Source of the DNA: Porphyrobacter sp. CACIAM 03H1
GTDB lineage: Bacteria; Pseudomonadota; Alphaproteobacteria; Sphingomonadales; Sphingomonadaceae
DNA: 64,000 nt
Direction: 5' to 3'
NCBI RefSeq assembly: GCF_002215495.1
Contig: NZ_CP021378.1
Span: 1,355,846-1,419,845 of the forward strand
In this document: positions 8,615-18,296 of the stretch, one piece after another
Layout of the letters: every line of letters begins with the position of its first letter
How positions within the stretch are numbered: position 1 is the first letter of the stretch
Translations under genes and position numbers: made by a program
Notes under the pieces: model-generated
Told to the model about the DNA's origin: nothing
Database searches by the model: none
The model's input: the letters and a program-made list of their open reading frames with translations, nothing else

Positions 8615-11600
8615 TCAGAAGCGCCAGGTCGCGCTGCCGCGCACCACCTGAGCCTCGGCATTGTCGCGGCCGATGGTGGTGTCCACCGAGATCGCCGTCT
8701 GAAGCGGTCCGGTGCCGAAGGTCGCCGCGATGCCGACCTCGCCCCAGGTGTGGTCGGCCGTGTCGAGCACGAAGTTCGCGTTCGGGCCGGTGCCGGTCGC
8801 GAAGTTCGCGCCGAGCAGCTGCGGACCGTCCTCGAACTCCCACACGAACTGCGCGTTGGCGTTGATCGCAATCTGCTTGCCCTGCTTCTCGTAGGCGAAG
8901 CCGAAGCGGGCCTGCTTGCTCTCGAAGCTCTCGCGGGCAAAGTTCAGGCCGAGCGTGCCGCCGGTCTCGCGCGTGGTGGCGAGATCGACGCTGGCGTAGC
9001 GCGCCTCGATACCCGGCGAGATCGTGCCGATGCTGCTTTCGAGGTCATAAGAGATGCCGAGGGCACCCGAGACCAGCAGGTCGTCCGAGGTCGATTCGAG
9101 CGTCTGCGGGGCGGTGAGGAACTGCACCTGACGCCGAGTGTCGAAGCCCATGCTGCCCATGCTGAACTGGCCGTCGATCACGGGGCCGTTCGCGAAGGCG
9201 TGACGCAGGTAGACCGACGCGGCATAGGTGTCGTTCTGGACCCGCTGGTCGAGCGGCGTGTTGGCGTCGATCGAGCTGTAGAAGCCCGAGATCCCGACCA
9301 TGGTGCTCTCGCCCGGGTAGAACTCGATCCCGCCCGCCAGGTAAAACCCGTCGAACTCGGTGGGCTGCGAGATCAGCCGGCCCGCGATCGTGTTGCCCAC
9401 CCCGTAGCCGGGGAGCGAATCCGCGTCGCCGAACACCAGACCGCCCGCCGCGAAGATCGCGACATTGTCGGGCAGGTTCGTCTCGGTCATCGTGGTCTCG
9501 CCGTCCTGCACGCCCATCTGGATCCCGCCGAGCGGCTGGAGCGCGGGGGCCATGCCCATCTGCGCCAGCTCGAGCGGACGCCCGATCACCGCGACCTTGC
9601 CGCCCGCCCGCGACTTGTCCGCCTCGCGCAGGCGCGCGGCGTTGAAGTTCTGGAGCATGTTGACCGACTGCGCCGACAGCGAACGCACCGCCTGCTCGTT
9701 GACAGGTGCGAGGCTCGCGAAGGTGTTGCGGATCGTGTCGACCGACGCGAAGTCGAGCGCATAGAGGCTCGCCAGCGCCTCGTTGGGGCGGTTCTGGTCG
9801 AACAGCTGGGCGTAGGCGGTCTGGACCGTGCTGTTGCGGTCGATCACCGAGTTGTAGCTCGCCGCGCGGATCTGCATCAGCACCGCGTTCGTCTGGTAGG
9901 TGAACTGCTGGCTGAGGATCGGCGAGAGGCTCTGGGCAGAGAAAGTGCCGGTCACCCCGCCGGTGGCGGTGAGGATGGTGAACTGGCGGCCGAGGCCGTT
10001 GACCTGCCCGGTCACGCCCGCGCCGACCACCACCTGGCCGCCGACATTGGCCGCGCCCGTCACGGCGATCCGGTCGGATGCGGTGCCCGAGATGTCGACG
10101 AGGTACTGGTTGCCCGAGGCGAGCACGAGGTTGCCGCCGATCGACAGCGTCCCGGTGGTGCCGATCGTGCCCGGCGCGATCTGGCCGGCCACGCTGTTCA
10201 CGAAGGGCGCAGTGATCGTGCCCGAACCCTGCAGCAGGCCGCCCATCACGGTGTAGTCGCCCACCGAGGTCAGCGTGCCGTTCACGGTCATGATCCCGCC
10301 GGCCTGGGTGATGTCGATCAGCGAGTTGAGGCGGGCGCCCGAGTTGATCGTCAGCCCGGCCGGACCGCGCAGGGTCAGCCGGTCGATGGTCACCGTGCTG
10401 CTCAGCGTGGTGGTGCCGGTGTTGGCCAGCGTCACGTCGAAGTAGCGCGGCAGCACGCCCGCAAGGCGGTTGCCCGGGGTGTTGTTGGGCACGAAGTTGG
10501 TCGCGCCCGGCAGGCCGTTGGCGATGGTCGCCGGGGGCAGGACCGCCGTGTTCTGCGGCTCATCGGAGGCGGTGAGGCCACCGTTCGCGGCAAAGGCGCC
10601 GTCGGGGTTGATGACGTCGGAGCCAAAGTTGTTCGACAGCGCGCTGCCGATCCCCGCCCCTTCGCCGAGTGTGTCGTTGCCCGAGGTGCCGATGCCACCC
10701 GGGGTCGGACGGATCTGGCCGGTCGCGAGGTTGAGGCACGCATCGCCGCCGCCCGCCGCCGGGCCCTGCACGCAGAGGTCACCGAACTGGCCCGAGGTGC
10801 CAAGGTTCTGCTCGCCGGGGCGGGTCGGAACGCCGTTCACCAGCTGGCCGTTGGCGCCGATGATGAAGTAGTTGGGGTCCTGCAGCGAGACCCAGCGGGT
10901 CGGGTCTTCCCAGTTGCCGCTGCCGGCGACCGCGCCGACGTAGCGGTAGGGGTTGTTCGCCGCGATCCAGTCCCAGTAGAGGTAGATCGGCTGGTAGAAC
11001 GAGGCCGTGCCGTAGCTCGAACCCGGCTGCGCGCCGAAGAAGCGCGACCCGCCCGAAAGGACGCCGATCACGACCTGCTGGGCGAAGGTCCGGTCGAGGA
11101 TCAGCGGGCCGCCCGAGTTGCCGCCCGAGGTGGTGCCTTCGTTGGGCAGGGCGTTGTCGCGGAACACGTTGAAGTCGAACGGGGACGCCTGCGGGGTGCC
11201 GCGGCGCGGATCGTCGAAGTCGATCCAGTAGAGGTTCTGCGGCCGGCTGACCGAGAAGCCACCGAACAGGAAGGTGTCGCGCACGTTGAGCGAGGTCAGC
11301 GCACCGAGCCAGTTCTCGGCCACGCGCCGGCGATAGTCGATCGCGCCGGTCGCGCCGGTGGTGCCGATGCCGTTGGCGCCGTAGCCGCTGATGGTGACGT
11401 GGTAGCCCGTGCCGTTGGCCGCGGTGATCTGCGAGGGCGGGGTCAGCGCCGACAGCAGGATCGCCCAGGTCGGGATGTTGCGCGCGGGCGTGTCGAGCGA
11501 GGCGATCGCCACGTCGCCATAGAGGAAGCCCGCAGCCGCCGGTTCGAGCGAGAGCGGGTTATAGACCAGCCCGTTGACGGTGTAGAAGAACTCGCTGGTG

Positions 11601-12256
11601 CTGGTGGTGTTGGGCGCGCGGCCCTGCGCCGCCGAACCGAACAGCCAGTTGAGCAGCGGGGAGGTGCCGGCCGGCTGACCCGGCTGGGTGGTGTTGTTGG
11701 AATTGTTGAAGCCGAAGCCGATCGCGACCCCGCCCGAGGCCGAACCGTAGGCGGTCGCGGGGCGGTTGTTCACGCAGTGCGCGGCGAACAGAACGGTGCG
11801 CGGGTTGATCAGGGTGCCGGTGCACAGCCCGAGGCTCACGCCGCCGCCGGCACCCGGGGTGCTGACGATCATCTGGCCGATGCCGTTGATGTTGACCGGA
11901 TCGCGTGCCGTGGTCGGGGTGCCCGGCAGCGAAATCACGATCTGGGATTCATCCTGGATGTCGACCTGGCCGACATAGGTCTCGATCTCGGTGCCGAGCG
12001 CGGGAGCGCGCACGTGGCGTTCGTCGAGGAGCTGGGTCGGATCGAGGATCGTGCCGCCGTGGCGCTCGTTCAGCACCTCGCGCGGATCGAGCATGACGTC
12101 GCGATGCCGCGCATCCTCGAGCTCGGCGGCGTCGAGCCGCGGGCCGTTCACGCCCAGAACGGATTGCGCATTGGCGGCTCCGGCACCGAGCACCAGGCCG
12201 GCCAGCGCCACACCCGTCATCAGCGCCGGGCGCACCCGACGATCACCTTTGATCAT
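8615..12256 (-). CDS. Trypsin-like serine protease autotransporter (type V secretion)
   Basis: 1213 aa from the ATG at 12256 (GAGG 5 nt upstream; a GTG two codons earlier is an alternative). It has a Sec signal peptide ending near AANAQS (about residues 1-31). An S1-type protease passenger follows: LFAAHCV (His160), GDVAIASLD (Asp248) and GGNSGGPL (Ser381). Next is a beta-helix-like stalk with repeated T/G/N-rich segments (about 560-800), and a C-terminal autotransporter barrel (about 930-1213) ending WRF. The barrel should carry the protease to the cell surface. The nearby tamA/tamB could assist its assembly. The substrate is unknown. It is unlike SPATE proteins in sequence length and has no obvious self-cleavage site that I can identify. 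Confidence 0.88.
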   Translation of the reverse strand: MIKGDRRVRPALMTGVALAGLVLGAGAANAQSVLGVNGPRLDAAELEDARHRDVMLDPREVLNERHGGTILDPTQLLDERHVRAPALGTEIETYVGQVDIQDESQIVISLPGTPTTARDPVNINGIGQMIVSTPGAGGGVSLGLCTGTLINPRTVLFAAHCVNNRPATAYGSASGGVAIGFGFNNSNNTTQPGQPAGTSPLLNWLFGSAAQGRAPNTTSTSEFFYTVNGLVYNPLSLEPAAAGFLYGDVAIASLDTPARNIPTWAILLSALTPPSQITAANGTGYHVTISGYGANGIGTTGATGAIDYRRRVAENWLGALTSLNVRDTFLFGGFSVSRPQNLYWIDFDDPRRGTPQASPFDFNVFRDNALPNEGTTSGGNSGGPLILDRTFAQQVVIGVLSGGSRFFGAQPGSSYGTASFYQPIYLYWDWIAANNPYRYVGAVAGSGNWEDPTRWVSLQDPNYFIIGANGQLVNGVPTRPGEQNLGTSGQFGDLCVQGPAAGGGDACLNLATGQIRPTPGGIGTSGNDTLGEGAGIGSALSNNFGSDVINPDGAFAANGGLTASDEPQNTAVLPPATIANGLPGATNFVPNNTPGNRLAGVLPRYFDVTLANTGTTTLSSTVTIDRLTLRGPAGLTINSGARLNSLIDITQAGGIMTVNGTLTSVGDYTVMGGLLQGSGTITAPFVNSVAGQIAPGTIGTTGTLSIGGNLVLASGNQYLVDISGTASDRIAVTGAANVGGQVVVGAGVTGQVNGLGRQFTILTATGGVTGTFSAQSLSPILSQQFTYQTNAVLMQIRAASYNSVIDRNSTVQTAYAQLFDQNRPNEALASLYALDFASVDTIRNTFASLAPVNEQAVRSLSAQSVNMLQNFNAARLREADKSRAGGKVAVIGRPLELAQMGMAPALQPLGGIQMGVQDGETTMTETNLPDNVAIFAAGGLVFGDADSLPGYGVGNTIAGRLISQPTEFDGFYLAGGIEFYPGESTMVGISGFYSSIDANTPLDQRVQNDTYAASVYLRHAFANGPVIDGQFSMGSMGFDTRRQVQFLTAPQTLESTSDDLLVSGALGISYDLESSIGTISPGIEARYASVDLATTRETGGTLGLNFARESFESKQARFGFAYEKQGKQIAINANAQFVWEFEDGPQLLGANFATGTGPNANFVLDTADHTWGEVGIAATFGTGPLQTAISVDTTIGRDNAEAQVVRGSATWRF

Positions 12257-12297
12257 AGACACCTCTACCTTGTTGCGTCCCTAGGGGGGTATTGAAG

Positions 12298-12315
12298 TTC
12301 GCAAGCTGTTGCGAA
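12298..12315. promoter_or_regulatory. Perfect palindrome upstream of the autotransporter
   Basis: TTCGCAA-gctg-TTGCGAA has perfect 7-bp arms and lies 42 nt upstream of the autotransporter ATG. It could be an operator or the base of a leader hairpin. I could not place a convincing -35/-10 around it. Confidence 0.35.
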
Positions 12316-12369
12316 GGATCGGCAAACTAGCTGCTCGCCGAAGCAGGGCAAGAGTGAAACAACATTTCC

Positions 12370-12390
12370 TGCCGGCGTTGCTTTCCGGCA
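12370..12390 (-). terminator. Weak hairpin after the Ca2+/Na+ antiporter gene
   Basis: TGCCGG / CCGGCA with a 9-nt loop, 24 nt past the antiporter stop (minus strand). It is followed by a mixed T-containing stretch rather than a clean U-run, so termination here is only possible. Confidence 0.3.
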
Positions 12391-12413
12391 TCAGGTCGTG
12401 CGCGCGGGGCGAC

Positions 12414-13373
12414 TCACCGAGTGGCGAGCAGCGCGGTGTAGCCGGCATAAAGCGCCACCAGCACCGCCCCCTCGAGCCGCGACAGCCGCCATCCGCTGCG
12501 CAGCTGGACGATCAGGAGCGCCGTCACGCCGAGCATCACCCAGATATCGAAACCTGCGATTTCGGCCGGCACTTCAATGGGCTGGATCAGTGCGGTGGTG
12601 CCGAGGATGCCGCACAGGTTGTAGATGTTCGATCCCACCACATTGCCGAGCGCCACGTCCTCGTGCTTGCGCAGCACCGCAACGACGCAGGCGATCAGTT
12701 CGGGCAGGCTTGTGCCCACGGCGACCACGGTGAGGCCGATTACGCTTTCCGACACGCCCGCCGCACCCGCCAGCACGACCGCGCCATCGACCAGCCATCC
12801 GGCACCGAAGATCGCGGCGGCGAGCCCGGCCAGGATCATCCCGCCGAGCACCACCGGGCCGGCATCGGGCGGCACCGGCACGTCCTCGGCTTCGTGCTCG
12901 TGGCGGGTCGCCTCGGGGCAGGGCGCGGCGCTCTCCGACTTGTAGGCCCACCAGATGTAGCCCACGAGGCAGCCGATGAGGACGATCCCCGCCAGAGGCC
13001 CGATCACGCCGAGCAGCACCGCACCGGTGGACAGCAGCGCCGAGCCGCCGAGCGCGATCGAATCCCGCGCAAAGGAAGCGGGGTTGACCGAAAGCGGCAG
13101 GATCACCGCCGAAAGGCCAAGGATGAACAGGATATTGGCGATGTTCGATCCGACCACGTTGCCGATCGCGATCCCGGGGGATCCCGCCAGCGCGGCCTGG
13201 ACGCTGGTCGCCAGTTCCGGGGTGGAGGTGCCGAAGCCGACGATCGTCAGCCCCGCCAGCAGCGGCGAGATGCCGAGCCGCGCCGCCATCCCCACAGCCC
13301 CGCGCACCAGCAGTTCCCCGCCCAGCGCAAGCAGCACCAGGCCTCCGGCGACGAGCAGCAGCGATTCGGTCAT
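12414..13373 (-). CDS. Calcium/sodium antiporter, CaCA family (YrbG-like)
   Basis: 319 aa with about ten membrane helices arranged as two inverted halves, each carrying an alpha-repeat: GFGTSTPELATS with GNVVGSNIAN in the first half, and AVGTSLPELIAC with GNVVGSNIYN in the second. The Glu in each PE motif and the Asn of GSN are the expected Ca2+ ligands. A short acidic and His-containing cytosolic loop (HEHEAEDVPVPPDAG) separates the halves. The family exchanges Na+ or K+ for Ca2+ across the inner membrane. The gene is a single unit with its own promoter region between 13374 and 13518, divergent from the Tat-exported protein gene. Confidence 0.92.
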   Translation of the reverse strand: MTESLLLVAGGLVLLALGGELLVRGAVGMAARLGISPLLAGLTIVGFGTSTPELATSVQAALAGSPGIAIGNVVGSNIANILFILGLSAVILPLSVNPASFARDSIALGGSALLSTGAVLLGVIGPLAGIVLIGCLVGYIWWAYKSESAAPCPEATRHEHEAEDVPVPPDAGPVVLGGMILAGLAAAIFGAGWLVDGAVVLAGAAGVSESVIGLTVVAVGTSLPELIACVVAVLRKHEDVALGNVVGSNIYNLCGILGTTALIQPIEVPAEIAGFDIWVMLGVTALLIVQLRSGWRLSRLEGAVLVALYAGYTALLATR

Positions 13374-13518
13374 GAATGTCCTGAACAGTTGGCGGGTTAC
13401 CCGGAGGTCCTAGCGAGTTCGTGCGCGGAGGTGAAGTAACTCCGCCTTGGGTTGCGAGCCATGAAACCAGGTGTTACTTTCCAAAGAAAAGACCGGGCGC
13501 GCATTCAAGGGGGTTTGA

Positions 13519-14580
13519 ATGAGCGTAACGAATTGGGACCGGCGTTCGGTGCTGCATGGCGGCGCCGGAATTATGGGGGCTCTGGCAGCAGGAGGGCTTG
13601 CCGCGCCTCCGGCCCGCGCGGCGGAGGGCATGGTGCCTCTCTCCGGCATGAGCCTGAAGAACTACCATCAGGTAATGGCCAAGATCCTTGCGCGAACGAC
13701 GCGGATCGCGGTGCCGTCGTACCGGTTCGGACTGGTCATGCGCAACGGCATGGGGGCCAGCAGCGGGCAGGGGTCGAACAAGGTCGATCTCACCGCCGAT
13801 CTCGTCGGGGTCGATGCGGCGCTGATGCGCCAGATCGCCCATCTGGCCTTCACCGACTTCATCGAGCGGCTGCGCGCCACGGGGCGCACCGTGCTCGGCT
13901 GGAACGAGATCTCGGCGAGCGAGGGCTTCAAGAAGCTCGATCCGACGCCCGATCCCTTTCTCAAGAAACCCTTCGCGGATTCGCGCACCGTTGCCGTGGT
14001 GAGCCCGGAATACCTTCCGCTGCTGACCATCGGCCCCGAAGCGCCGCTGTCCGACCGCTCGCCCTTCAATCTCGGCAATGCCCGCGCGCTCAACGCGATG
14101 TCGGCGGCGCTCAAGTGCGTGGTGGTGATCCCGAGCCTCGTCATGGACTTCGCCGCGCTGACCGGCAGCGGCCATTCGACCTACGGCGGCGGGGCCAATG
14201 TCGGCATCCAGCCCGGCCTGTTCCTGGTGCCGCTGTTCACGCACTGCAATTTCTTCCACGCCAAGATCGCGCTGGCGGGCGAGATGGCGCGGGTGATCCT
14301 CGAGGACCGCGTTGCCGTCGGCCAGGCGGGGCAACTGGTGCAGACCAGCAATTTCAACAACAATGCCGAGATCGAGGAATGGAACGCCTATGTGCGCTCC
14401 AACGCCTGGTGGACCGAGCCGAACATGGCCGCGCCCTCGCGCCCGACCTTGGGCTACAACTATTCGACCTACCAGTACCGGGTCGATCCCGCCCTGTTGC
14501 AGACCGCCGCGCTCGACGCCGCGCGCGCCACGCACGGGCTTTACATGGGGGTGATCAATGCCAATCCCGCTGCGGCCTAG
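13519..14580 (+). CDS. Tat-exported protein of unknown function
   Basis: 353 aa. The ATG at 13519 has AAGGGGG about 7 nt upstream. The N-terminus is a twin-arginine signal (WDRRSVLHGG, then a hydrophobic Gly/Ala stretch, cleavage likely after PARA near residue 35). The mature part has mixed alpha/beta composition with recurring Asn/Tyr-rich segments such as SNFNNNAEIEEWNAY and LGYNYSTYQY. I recognise no catalytic motif or cofactor site. Tat export implies folding in the cytoplasm, often with a cofactor or partner. The gene overlaps the next exported-protein gene by 23 nt, so the two probably work together in the periplasm or outer membrane. No function can be assigned. Confidence 0.75.
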   Translation: MSVTNWDRRSVLHGGAGIMGALAAGGLAAPPARAAEGMVPLSGMSLKNYHQVMAKILARTTRIAVPSYRFGLVMRNGMGASSGQGSNKVDLTADLVGVDAALMRQIAHLAFTDFIERLRATGRTVLGWNEISASEGFKKLDPTPDPFLKKPFADSRTVAVVSPEYLPLLTIGPEAPLSDRSPFNLGNARALNAMSAALKCVVVIPSLVMDFAALTGSGHSTYGGGANVGIQPGLFLVPLFTHCNFFHAKIALAGEMARVILEDRVAVGQAGQLVQTSNFNNNAEIEEWNAYVRSNAWWTEPNMAAPSRPTLGYNYSTYQYRVDPALLQTAALDAARATHGLYMGVINANPAAA

Positions 14581-15229
14581 CCTCGCCCTCGCGCTGCTGG
14601 CGCTCGCCGCGCCCGCCGGGGCCCAGACCAACCCGCTTGAAGGCGACACCCGGCCCCCCCAGGCGGCGGTCGCGGTCGATGCTTCGGGCGGGCTGGTGAT
14701 CCCCACCGAGGCGCGGGGGCAGTTGCTGCCCGATCCCGACAATGCCGCCACCGGCGGAGTCGCCTTTGCCGACGAGGAGGGGTGGTACCGCTTCACCATG
14801 CCCAACGGTGGACGGATCGACATGGCCGGACCGATGCGCAGCTTCATCTTCGATGCCGGGACGATCGAGACGAAATGCGCCGCCCAGCGGCTTCCCGACG
14901 GCAGCTTTGCCGCCTTCACCATGGCGGCGATCCAGGCCGAGATCGATACGCTCTACGAGCCATTCGACGCGCTGATCGCCCAGCTCGGCTTCACCATCGA
15001 GAACCGCGCGACGATGGTGCTCGACACGCCCGGCCAGCGTTCGGCCATTCCGCTCAAGCTGCTCGGCTGGGACACGCGCAGCAGCGAGGATGTGCGGGCG
15101 ACCTGGGCGATCATGCCCGCGCCTGCGGGGCTGCTGCTGTTCGCCTGTTCGGGCGCGGACCCGGGCCATCACCGCGAGGTGATGCGGCGCTACCTCAGGA
15201 TCGGGAGCGGCATGACGACCAGGCCCTGA
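14558..15229 (+). CDS. Secreted protein of unknown function, paired with the Tat protein
   Basis: 223 aa with a clear Sec signal peptide (about residues 1-22, ending PAGAQT). The mature domain contains a GWYRFTMPNGGRIDM segment, two Cys residues (about 107 and 187) that could form a disulfide, and a C-terminal region with CSGADPGHHREVMRRYL. I recognise no enzyme motif. The start overlaps the Tat-protein stop region by 23 nt, and a bidirectional terminator follows, so the two genes form a closed two-gene unit. The pairing suggests a shared envelope role; that is inference. Confidence 0.75.
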   Translation: MPIPLRPSLALALLALAAPAGAQTNPLEGDTRPPQAAVAVDASGGLVIPTEARGQLLPDPDNAATGGVAFADEEGWYRFTMPNGGRIDMAGPMRSFIFDAGTIETKCAAQRLPDGSFAAFTMAAIQAEIDTLYEPFDALIAQLGFTIENRATMVLDTPGQRSAIPLKLLGWDTRSSEDVRATWAIMPAPAGLLLFACSGADPGHHREVMRRYLRIGSGMTTRP

Positions 15230-15247
15230 GGCCCTGCCGCGGCCCAA

Positions 15248-15282
15248 GCAAAAGGCCCGGGGAGCGATCCCCGGGCCTTTTG
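15248..15282. terminator. Bidirectional intrinsic terminator
   Basis: AAAAGGCCCGGGG / CCCCGGGCCTTTT, a perfect 13-bp stem with loop AGCGAT. A-run and U-run flanks serve both the plus-strand exported-protein gene and the minus-strand glnA. The left flank GCCCAAGC also precedes the terminator at 8561. Confidence 0.92.
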
Positions 15283-15314
15283 TGCAATGCTCCGGCCCCC
15301 GGAGGGGCGCGGGA

Positions 15315-16724
15315 TCACATCGAGTAATACATGTCGAACTCGACCGGGCAGGGGGTGGTCTCCGTGCGGATCACCTCTTCCCACTTCAGTTCCATGTAGG
15401 CCTCGATCTGGTCCTTGGTGAACACGTCGCCCTTGAGCAGGAACTCGTGATCGGCAGCCAGGCTGTCGAGCGCCTCGCGGAGCGAACCGCACACGGTCGG
15501 CACCTCGGCGAGTTCGGCCGGCGGCAGATCGTAGAGGTTCTTGTCCATCGCCTCGCCGGGGTGGATCTTGTTCTCGATCCCGTCGAGACCCGCCATCAGC
15601 AGCGCCGCGTAGGCGAGGTAGGGGTTCGCCATCGCATCGGGGAAGCGGAACTCGACGCGCTTGGCCTTGTCGCCCGCACCATAGGGGATGCGGCACGAGG
15701 CCGAGCGGTTGCGGGCCGAATAGGCCAGCAGCACCGGCGCCTCGAAGCCGGGCACCAGACGCTTGTAGCTGTTGGTGGTCGGGTTGGTGAAAGCGTTGAG
15801 CGCCTTGGCGTGCTTGATGACGCCGCCGATGTAGTAGAGGCACATTTCCGAAAGGCCTGCGTACTCATTGCCCGCGAACATCGGCTTGCCGTCCTTCCAG
15901 ATCGACATGTGGGTGTGCATCCCCGAGCCGTTATCGGCCTTGATCGGCTTGGGCATGAAGGTCGCGGTCTTGCCGTAGGCATGGGCGACCTGGTGCACGA
16001 CATACTTGTAGATCTGCATGCGGTCGGCAGTCTGCACCAGCGTGCCGAAGGTCAGGCCCAGTTCGTGCTGCGCGGCGGCGACTTCGTGGTGGTGCTTGTC
16101 GCAGGGCAGGCCCATTTCGAGCATGGTCGAGACCATCTCGGCGCGGATGTCCACGGCGCTGTCGACCGGCGCGACCGGGAAGTAGCCGCCCTTGGCACGC
16201 GGTCGGTGGCCCATGTTGCCGTTGTCGTATTCCTTGGCGGTGTTGGTCGGCAGTTCGATGTCGTCGATCGAGAAGCCCGAGCCGGCATAGCCGTCCTCGA
16301 AGCGCACGTCGTCGAACATGAAGAATTCGGCTTCGGGGCCGACATAGACGGTGTCGCCGATCCCGGTCGACTTCAGGTAGGCCTCGGCGCGCTTGGCGGT
16401 GGTGCGCGGGTCGCGGGCGTACCAGTCACCGGTCGAAGGCTCGACGATGTCGCAGTTGATGATCAGCATCGGGGTGGCGCTGAAGGGATCGACCCAGGTC
16501 TCGCTCAGGTCGGGCTTCAGGATCATGTCGCTTTCGTTGATGACCTTCCAGCCGGCAATCGACGAGCCGTCGAACATGAGGCCGTCTTCAAGTTCATCTT
16601 CGCCCATGACGCTGGCCACCATGGTGAGGTGCTGCCACTTGCCCTTTGGGTCGGTGAAGCGCAGGTCCACCCACTCGATTTCCTCGTCCTTGATCTTCTT
16701 CAGGACGTCTTTTGCTTTCGACAT
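15315..16724 (-). CDS. glnA: Glutamine synthetase type I
   Basis: 469 aa, the normal GSI-beta length. It condenses glutamate and ammonia with ATP to give glutamine, as a cytosolic dodecamer. Diagnostic segments are [11 protein letters not shown] (beta-grasp), GPEAEFF (metal site), NGSGMHTH and [13 protein letters not shown]. Tyr398 in KNLYDLPP is the adenylylation target of GlnE, so activity should be switched by nitrogen status. It lies 67 nt downstream of glnB on the same strand and is probably transcribed with it from the sigma-54-type promoter at 17186-17202. Confidence 0.98.
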   Translation of the reverse strand: MSKAKDVLKKIKDEEIEWVDLRFTDPKGKWQHLTMVASVMGEDELEDGLMFDGSSIAGWKVINESDMILKPDLSETWVDPFSATPMLIINCDIVEPSTGDWYARDPRTTAKRAEAYLKSTGIGDTVYVGPEAEFFMFDDVRFEDGYAGSGFSIDDIELPTNTAKEYDNGNMGHRPRAKGGYFPVAPVDSAVDIRAEMVSTMLEMGLPCDKHHHEVAAAQHELGLTFGTLVQTADRMQIYKYVVHQVAHAYGKTATFMPKPIKADNGSGMHTHMSIWKDGKPMFAGNEYAGLSEMCLYYIGGVIKHAKALNAFTNPTTNSYKRLVPGFEAPVLLAYSARNRSASCRIPYGAGDKAKRVEFRFPDAMANPYLAYAALLMAGLDGIENKIHPGEAMDKNLYDLPPAELAEVPTVCGSLREALDSLAADHEFLLKGDVFTKDQIEAYMELKWEEVIRTETTPCPVEFDMYYSM

Positions 16725-16791
16725 TTCTTATTGCCTCCGGGTACTTGATGCGTTCGGCCTGCCCCCGCGGCAGGCTGGAGAGGGTGGAAAA

Positions 16792-17244
<453 letters not shown>

Positions 17245-17291
17245 TCAAGGGGAGGGATGTCTTTCGCCCGTGCTGGCCGGTTAGCAAGATT

Positions 17292-17315
17292 ATGGTGCAC
17301 TGCGCAATGGTGCAC
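17292..17315 (-). promoter_or_regulatory. Candidate NtrC enhancer, direct repeats ATGGTGCAC
   Basis: ATGGTGCAC occurs at 17292-17300 and again at 17307-17315 (15-bp period). The pair also reads TGCAC-N9-GTGCA, close to the NtrC dyad TGCAC-N7-GTGCA. It lies about 118-141 bp upstream of the predicted sigma-54 start, a normal enhancer distance. Confidence 0.5.
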
Positions 17316-17362
17316 AGCATCAGATCACCGCATGCCTAAATTTTAAGCAAGGCGCTCCGCGA

Positions 17363-18292
17363 TCAGAGGCGCAGGCCGGTGGTTTCGGGCAGTCCGCACA
17401 TGATGTTGAGGTTCTGGATCGCGGCTCCGGACGCACCCTTGCCAAGGTTGTCGAGCACCGCGACGAGCCGCGCCTGCCTGCCGTCCGCCGAGGGACAGAC
17501 ATGGAGCGCAAGGCCGTCCCACGGGGTTGCCGAGCGCAGCAGCAGCATCTCACCCGGAACCGGCGCGAGCGGTGCGACCGACACGAGGCCGCTGCCAGCG
17601 AACTGCGCCTCGAGCGCCGCGTGCAGCGCATCCGCCCGCGGCTGGCCGCGCAGGGCGGCGAGCGGCAGGGGCACGTCGACCACCATGCCGCGGTGGGCGG
17701 GGATCACGCTCGGCGAGAACACCGGCGCATGGGCCAAGCCCGCATAGGCCTGCATCTCTGGCAGGTGCTTGTGCCCGAGCGCGAGGCCATAGGCGCGGAA
17801 GGCGATGTCGGGATCGGCCTCGAAGCGGTCGATCAGGGCATTGCCGCCCCCGGAATAGCCGCTCACGGCGTTGACGGTATAGGGCCAGTCGGCGGGCAGC
17901 AGCCCCGCGCGCACAAGCGGCGCGACCAGCGCCAGAAAGCCGGTGGGGTAGCACCCCGGATTGCTCACCAGACGGGCATTGGCGATCGCCTCATGCCCGA
18001 CCATTTCGGGAAAGCCGTAGGTCCAGCCCTCGGCCACGCGGTGGGCGCTTGAGGCGTCGATGATGCGCGTTGCCGCCCCGTCGGCCAGTCGTACAGCATC
18101 CTTTGCTGCTTCATCGGGGAGGCAAAGGATCGCGATGTCAGCTTCGTGGAGCGCGTCGCGGCGCGCGCTCTCGTCCTTGCGCTGGGCATCGTCCAGCACC
18201 AGCAATTCGAACTCGCTGCGCCCTTGCAGCCGCTCGCGGATCTCGAGGCCGGTCGTGCCCGCAGCCCCGTCGATGAACAGGCGGATCGCCAC
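17363..18292 (-). CDS. argC: N-acetyl-gamma-glutamyl-phosphate reductase, type 2
   Basis: 309 aa from the GTG at 18292, which gives the family N-terminus (IRLFIDGAAGTTGLEI, a short Rossmann loop). Length and sequence fit the shorter type 2 ArgC. The catalytic Cys114 is in SNPGCYPTG, and the active-site His is likely in LGHKHLPEM. It reduces N-acetylglutamyl phosphate to the semialdehyde with NADPH in arginine synthesis. The start lies 4 nt past the SH3-protein stop, so it is the third gene of an aminopeptidase-SH3-argC unit. No other arg genes are in the window. Confidence 0.93.
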   Translation of the reverse strand: MAIRLFIDGAAGTTGLEIRERLQGRSEFELLVLDDAQRKDESARRDALHEADIAILCLPDEAAKDAVRLADGAATRIIDASSAHRVAEGWTYGFPEMVGHEAIANARLVSNPGCYPTGFLALVAPLVRAGLLPADWPYTVNAVSGYSGGGNALIDRFEADPDIAFRAYGLALGHKHLPEMQAYAGLAHAPVFSPSVIPAHRGMVVDVPLPLAALRGQPRADALHAALEAQFAGSGLVSVAPLAPVPGEMLLLRSATPWDGLALHVCPSADGRQARLVAVLDNLGKGASGAAIQNLNIMCGLPETTGLRL

Positions 18293-18296
18293 CGCC

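Noticed and set aside
8579..12295. Very long open frame on the plus strand opposite the autotransporter
   Set aside because: It has no ribosome site, low-complexity Arg/Gly/Ala-rich composition and no family match. Antisense open frames are common in high-GC DNA, and the minus-strand protein has a full domain set.
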